Shown here: positions 6,197-9,411 of the stretch, one piece after another
Position numbering within the stretch: position 1 is the first letter of the stretch
Layout of the letters: each line of letters opens with the position of its first letter
NCBI GenBank assembly: GCA_002067265.1
Contig: MVQW01000291.1
Location: 1-9,411, forward strand
DNA from: Methanomethylovorans sp. PtaU1.Bin073
GTDB lineage: Archaea > Halobacteriota > Methanosarcinia > Methanosarcinales > Methanosarcinaceae
Direction: 5' to 3'
DNA: 9,411 nt
Made by a program: the position numbers and the translations under genes
Notes under the pieces: generated by a model
The model's database searches: none
Told to the model about the DNA's origin: nothing
What the model saw: only the letters and a program-made list of their open reading frames with translations

Positions 6197-6219
6197 AATC
6201 TAATGTATACATCATTGGT
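6194..6219. repeat. Inverted repeat in the leader of the 106-residue gene
   Basis: ACCAAT (6194-6199) and ATTGGT (6214-6219) are perfect inverse copies flanking the 10-bp palindrome ATGTATACAT (6203-6212), with spacers of 3 and 1 nt. It lies 25 bp or less downstream of the TATA box, over the predicted transcription start and the edge of the ribosome site. It could be a repressor operator or an RNA hairpin that hides the ribosome site. Confidence 0.6.
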
Positions 6220-6230
6220 TAAAATACTTA

Positions 6231-6240
6231 CGTATAAATT
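6231..6240 (-). promoter_or_regulatory. TATA box of the 106-residue gene
   Basis: On the minus strand AATTTATACG follows an A/T-rich region. The predicted start lies near 6210, giving a leader of about 22 nt that carries the inverted repeat and the GGTGAT ribosome site. Confidence 0.5.
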
Positions 6241-6243
6241 TAG

Positions 6244-6277
6244 TAAAAATTATAAAAACAACCGGAGTTAAACAAAA
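6244..6277 (-). terminator. T-rich transcription end after the symporter gene
   Basis: Directly after the TAA stop, the minus strand reads TTTTGTTTAAC, then TTGTTTTTATAATTTTTA: three T-runs (6274-6277, 6254-6258, 6245-6249) without a hairpin. Archaeal RNA polymerase commonly ends transcription at such T-tracts. Confidence 0.5.
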
Positions 6278-8194
6278 TTAAGGAAGGGTGAGTAAGACAC
6301 CCATTCCTTTCAAAGTTTTTGAGGCTTCACCGAATGCTACAAACATTTCCTTACGGCTCTGATCAATATTATCCAGTCTCGGTTCACATGAGAACCATAT
6401 CTCGTTCTCGTTAGTTCCACGGGTAACAGTAATACAGGCAAGCATATCAGACTTGGTCAACCTGTACACTGAATCTACACCTGTTGGGGTAACCCATTCA
6501 TGGAATTTACCAGTGATATCCTTAACAAATTTATTCCAATTGACAGTGGCAGAAGCTTCCAGACTTAGATGTAGATGAGCGCGGTCACCTGTGATTTCTT
6601 CTGTCATGGCCTTAAGCATCTTCTTGTATTCTGGGTCTGCCTCATCTACAACGATCTTTTCTTCAAGCTCTTTTGCAGCTTCCTTGAAGAATGGAGCAAG
6701 GTTAACTGTTTCTGATGGTTTTGTGGCTAAAGAAACGCCAAAGAAAGCAATACCACTAAGTGCCATTCCCAATATGACCCCATGGTTAGATAGCACAGGA
6801 TGTAGAGAATCCAGATAAGCTGGAGCAAAAGCAGGAGTGTTGGCAAGATCAACTGCAGTAAGAGCTACCTGAGCAATGAAACCTACTATCAGGCCTGCAA
6901 GAGCACCTTCCTTAGTAGCCCTCTTCCAGTAAAGTCCTCCCATTAGAGGGAAGAAGTAGGCAGCACTGGCGATAAAAGTAGCTATGTGGATGGCATCGAG
7001 GATACCATCAATGTAGAAGGACCCGATGGTTGCACCTGCGACAATTATTAGTACGCTCAACCTGTTGATTGCAAGCATTTCCTTCATGGTTGCATCAGGT
7101 TTGATGTATCTCTGGTAAATATCACGAGAGAGGCATGAACCACCTGAAGTTGCGAAAGTGTCCGTAGACGACATTGCAGCTGCTGCCAGACCTATACCTG
7201 CCAGACCTATCAACATAGGTGAGAAATGCTCAAAGATGTAAACCAGAAGTGCAGGTTCTGCCTGAGCCATTGCACCCATACCTATTTCTGAGAATGATGC
7301 AGGAATATCAGGATATACATGATTTAGTCCGATAGCCATAATCGTACAGGCCACACCGAACACGATGAAGATAAGGAATGAACCCAGTAACATACCATTC
7401 CTTGCTGATTTTTCATCCTTGGCAGCCCATACCCTTTGCCAAGGATCCTGTTCTGTAATCCAACCAGGAATGATGGCAAAGATAGCTACTATAACTGCAA
7501 CTATACCAACACTGAAGGGGTTCCACCATCCTGCCGGCACATCTGAGAAAAGCTCAGAAGAGGTCATAGGTGAAGCTATATCAACAGAAGTTGCTGAACC
7601 TGTTATAGCAATAGCCATTGCCAGAGAGAACGTTACAAGGAAGAGGAACTGGATAACATCAGTCCATATAACTGCAGAAAGACCACCCAGGGTCACATAC
7701 ACAGAAACGGCCAATGCCACTATGGCTGCAGCATATACAGGAGGCAATCCAAAAAATATCTCAAGGACCATAGCAAAACCCTTGATATCCGCAACTGCGA
7801 AAAGGATCATTACAACAGCGATGATAAGAGCCACAGGGCCGCGTATGGAACCGCTGTACCTTTGTTCAAGCAGTTCTGGTTGAGTGATTGCAGGCAGATG
7901 CTTTATTTTACCTACTAGTAATGCTATCAATATCAAGGCAAGGATGTTAGGAGCGACGAAACTCCAGATAGAACCCATACCTAACAACATATAAAGACCA
8001 ACAACTGCAAGAATTCCTCCGGCAGTCATCCACGACGCAGCTGCTGAGCAGCCTATTGCAACAAAACTTATTCTACGCCCTGCAAGCCAGAAATCTGTCA
8101 CAGATTTCTGCTTCTTCGTGAAATACCAGCCAATAGCGACCAGTATGAGAATATAGGCCGCAAGCAACAGCATAAACAGACCATATGAATCCAT
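6278..8194 (-). CDS. Sodium:solute symporter (SSS/PutP family) with extra C-terminal domain
   Basis: A 638-residue transporter with about 13 hydrophobic helices between residues 5 and 490, of the LeuT-fold SSS family, importing a solute with Na+. Family marks include FWLAGR (35-40), AASWMTAGG in the first core helix (52-60), QPELLEQRYS (105-114), YVTLGGLSAVIWTDVIQ (166-182), GWITEQDPWQRVWAAKDEK (244-262) and MSSTDTFATSGGS (341-353). S343/T344 match the Na+-site Ser/Thr of PutP and vSGLT. After the last helix, a soluble tail of about 135 residues (about 500-638) follows. It contains a charged helix and then strand-rich sequence (HLHLSLEASATV, LACITVTRG, IWFSCEPR), which ordinary PutP proteins of about 500 residues lack. 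The ATG has a good ribosome site GAGGT at 8202-8206. The substrate cannot be read from sequence; proline, betaine or another organic solute is possible. It is a single-gene transcript. Confidence 0.9.
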   Translation of the reverse strand: MDSYGLFMLLLAAYILILVAIGWYFTKKQKSVTDFWLAGRRISFVAIGCSAAASWMTAGGILAVVGLYMLLGMGSIWSFVAPNILALILIALLVGKIKHLPAITQPELLEQRYSGSIRGPVALIIAVVMILFAVADIKGFAMVLEIFFGLPPVYAAAIVALAVSVYVTLGGLSAVIWTDVIQFLFLVTFSLAMAIAITGSATSVDIASPMTSSELFSDVPAGWWNPFSVGIVAVIVAIFAIIPGWITEQDPWQRVWAAKDEKSARNGMLLGSFLIFIVFGVACTIMAIGLNHVYPDIPASFSEIGMGAMAQAEPALLVYIFEHFSPMLIGLAGIGLAAAAMSSTDTFATSGGSCLSRDIYQRYIKPDATMKEMLAINRLSVLIIVAGATIGSFYIDGILDAIHIATFIASAAYFFPLMGGLYWKRATKEGALAGLIVGFIAQVALTAVDLANTPAFAPAYLDSLHPVLSNHGVILGMALSGIAFFGVSLATKPSETVNLAPFFKEAAKELEEKIVVDEADPEYKKMLKAMTEEITGDRAHLHLSLEASATVNWNKFVKDITGKFHEWVTPTGVDSVYRLTKSDMLACITVTRGTNENEIWFSCEPRLDNIDQSRKEMFVAFGEASKTLKGMGVLLTLP

Positions 8195-8240
8195 AACTAC
8201 TACCTCGTTTTAATTTTATCTAGTATAATTTACTTATCTT

Positions 8241-8282
8241 TCTGATCGTTCCTTGTATTTAACGTTTTATTGATTGATCAGA
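8241..8282. repeat. Inverted half-sites flanking the symporter TATA box
   Basis: TCTGATC (8241-8247) and GATCAGA (8276-8282) are perfect inverse copies 28 bp apart. The TATA-like element at 8255-8263 sits at the middle of the interval. The two half-sites are 35 bp apart centre to centre. A dimeric regulator bound to both would straddle the promoter. The repeat is certain; the role is inferred. Confidence 0.45.
8255..8263 (-). promoter_or_regulatory. Probable TATA box of the symporter gene
   Basis: On the minus strand GTTAAATAC gives a predicted start near 8233 and a leader of about 38 nt that includes the GAGGT ribosome site. A closer element (AATTATACTA, 8220-8229) would start inside the ribosome site and is less likely. 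Confidence 0.4.
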
Positions 8283-8404
8283 GGTTTATTGTAGGCATTT
8301 TTCTCTCGAGTTATATTTAAGTCTTTCAAAAAAATCCGGTTTACAATAAAACAAGTTTAATTGATTTATGATTAGACTGCGGATTTATTTTTGCATAGAC
8401 ATAT

Positions 8405-8422
8405 TGAAGTTCTCCAACTTCA
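8405..8422. repeat. Inverted repeat upstream of the nurA TATA box
   Basis: TGAAGTT and AACTTCA form a perfect 7-bp inverted repeat around CTCC. It ends 6 bp before the TATA element of the NurA gene, a position suited to an activator or upstream operator. A short stand-alone RNA hairpin is the alternative. Confidence 0.45.
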
Positions 8423-8428
8423 TAATCC

Positions 8429-8440
8429 TAAATATATATG
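8429..8440 (+). promoter_or_regulatory. TATA box of the nurA gene, leaderless
   Basis: TAAATATATATG preceded by AATCC (BRE-like). The predicted start is near 8461-8465, at or next to the ATG at 8465. No Shine-Dalgarno is present, so the message is probably leaderless. Confidence 0.6.
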
Positions 8441-8442
8441 TC

Positions 8443-8468
8443 TCATCAGCACTAATTGTAGTGCATGA
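8443..8468. repeat. Inverted repeat over the nurA transcription start
   Basis: GCACTA (8449-8454) and TAGTGC (8459-8464) are a perfect 6-bp inverted repeat with a 4-nt centre ATTG. Outer arms TCAT (8443-8446) and ATGA (8465-8468) extend it with a 2-nt offset. It fills the space between the TATA box and the start codon, a typical place for an archaeal repressor operator. Confidence 0.5.
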
Positions 8469-9411
8469 CTCTTGAACCGGTCCATATAAAAGCTATATCT
8501 GAGCTTGCTGACCGTATTGACAAATGTCTCAAACCTGGTGATACGGAAAAAGATGAAGCTGAGGGGGTCATGGATATTCTGGAAAGGCTCAAGGAGTTGA
8601 AACACGATGGTAAGATCGTACTTAAGGCCATTGGAAGACTCAAAAGAGGAAAAGTGGACATAGAAAAGATGTCACAGAGCCCGGACCCATTTCCTGTAAC
8701 CTATTCATGTGACAGTGGAAGTACAACTACTCGATCCTTTGATAACGGCCTCTACGTGGATTTCTGCCACTGCGCTATGGCATCTACCCCTACTGACTTA
8801 GAGCTTCATAATAGAAGAACAATAGTTGCTGCTACCTATTCGCGTGGTTACAGCGTGCATATAGATACCACAGAAGATTGGGAAATAATTGATCAGGGAG
8901 CAAGCCGTTGCAAGATAATCCGCATCCCTCCAGATCTGCTGGACAAAAGGATAGACAGGATAGTTCATGATATAGCCCTGTACCTTTCAGAATCCGAACA
9001 CATTCTGTGGTTGAAGGATGAACTGGACCCCCGGGGCTTTTTTATCATGGACGGACCAATCTATCCCAAGCATCTCATGTACTGGATGGTGGTGGAATCT
9101 GAGGATGTGAAGCTGCTTTATGATCCTCATACCGAGCAGATCCTTCAAAACTATATTGACATAGTGGACCACCACATTGACAGGAAACTTCCTTTTATTG
9201 GTTTTGTGAAGAATCCCGAAGATATGCAGATAATGCAGACATTAAGAAAAGAAGGTATGAAAGACCTAACCTGGGTAATGGATGCGCAGTTTTTCAAGAA
9301 TTTGCTTTCTTCGCCACGGCATTGGGAAGAAAAGAACAGATACAACCGCTATATAACTTATACTAACTGGTTCATGCAACCTAACCAGTTCTATGAAAGA
9401 ATGCTTGGAAC
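8465..9411 (+). CDS. nurA: NurA-domain 5'-3' nuclease, partial (3' end beyond window)
   Basis: The first 315 codons of a gene cut off by the right edge of the window, with no stop in view. After a helical N-terminal part (about 1-75), the NurA fold appears: YSCDSGSTTTRSFDNGLYVDF (80-100) with the first predicted metal-binding Asp83, and FFIMDGPIYP (192-201) with the second, Asp196. In archaea NurA is a nuclease that works with the hexameric HerA helicase-translocase, after Mre11-Rad50, to resect double-strand breaks. NVKNPEDM-like sequence at 248-254 (FVKNPEDM) and the HHIDR region (236-240) fit the C-terminal half. The ATG at 8465 is chosen because a TATA box lies about 30 bp upstream and no ribosome site is seen. 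It diverges from the symporter gene. A herA gene, if present, must lie beyond the window. Confidence 0.82.
   Translation, partial: MTLEPVHIKAISELADRIDKCLKPGDTEKDEAEGVMDILERLKELKHDGKIVLKAIGRLKRGKVDIEKMSQSPDPFPVTYSCDSGSTTTRSFDNGLYVDFCHCAMASTPTDLELHNRRTIVAATYSRGYSVHIDTTEDWEIIDQGASRCKIIRIPPDLLDKRIDRIVHDIALYLSESEHILWLKDELDPRGFFIMDGPIYPKHLMYWMVVESEDVKLLYDPHTEQILQNYIDIVDHHIDRKLPFIGFVKNPEDMQIMQTLRKEGMKDLTWVMDAQFFKNLLSSPRHWEEKNRYNRYITYTNWFMQPNQFYERMLG

Noticed and set aside
7365..7883. 172-codon open frame on the plus strand inside the symporter gene
   Set aside because: It is the mirror frame of a strongly conserved SSS transporter. Its product is low-complexity Ala/Thr/Ile sequence with no family marks, promoter or ribosome site.
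8195..8464. A possible small RNA or riboswitch in the 270-bp spacer
   Set aside because: The AT-rich spacer is explained by two divergent promoters and their inverted repeats. I found no known riboswitch core and no T-rich terminator paired with a stable hairpin in the middle.
8420..9345. Short minus-strand frames opposite nurA
   Set aside because: The plus-strand NurA frame is open to the window end with both catalytic Asp motifs, so the small opposite frames are incidental.
1..9411. Mobile element, CRISPR array or tRNA
   Set aside because: I saw no transposase or integrase motifs, long terminal inverted repeats, regularly spaced repeats or tRNA cloverleaf sequence.

Overview
The window looks like chromosome from a mesophilic methanogenic archaeon, most likely of the Methanosarcinaceae (Methanomethylovorans, Methanolobus or Methanococcoides type). 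The evidence is a moderately AT-rich sequence, archaeal TATA/BRE promoters instead of bacterial -35/-10 boxes, Shine-Dalgarno sites of the GGTG/GAGG type, an archaeal Rnl3-type RNA ligase, an archaeal SelB-like factor (aSelBL), a KaiC/RAD55-type ATPase, a short archaeal MetE-like methyltransferase and a NurA nuclease. Nine stop codons are visible (5 TGA, 4 TAA) and none is TAG, which fits a pyrrolysine-using lineage but does not prove it. The genus is an inference from gene content.

Layout. (1) Positions 1-2376, plus strand: the 3' end of a CBS-domain gene overlaps by ATGA with an ATP-dependent RNA ligase gene. A separate promoter follows, then the aSelBL gene. (2) Positions 2383-3642, minus strand: a two-gene unit of a KaiC-like single-domain ATPase followed after 12 bp by a 167-residue protein with a compact N-terminal region and a disordered tail. 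This unit converges with aSelBL (6 bp gap). It diverges from (3) a plus-strand SpoIIM-like membrane protein (3739-4743) across a 96-bp spacer with one TATA tract placed to serve both directions. (4) Positions 4752-8194, minus strand, three separately promoted genes: an SSS-type Na+/solute symporter with an unusual soluble C-terminal domain, an unrecognised 106-residue protein, and a MetE-like methyltransferase. (5) From 8465 to the window end, plus strand: a NurA-family nuclease, cut by the window edge, divergent from the symporter across 270 bp.

The genes do not form one obvious pathway. Two clusters are functionally suggestive: an adenine-nucleotide-sensing CBS protein coupled to an ATP-dependent RNA ligase and followed by a non-canonical translation GTPase; and a KaiC-type ATPase paired with a lineage-restricted disordered protein. 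NurA normally works with the HerA helicase and Mre11-Rad50 in DNA end resection; those partners are not in view.

The most interesting points are the altered GTPase core of aSelBL, the H-x-H (instead of H-x-C) zinc site in the MetE-like enzyme, the extra domain on the symporter, the KaiC/disordered-protein pair, and inverted repeats at the promoters of nurA, the symporter and the 106-residue gene. I saw no mobile element, CRISPR array, tRNA, rRNA or clear defence system.
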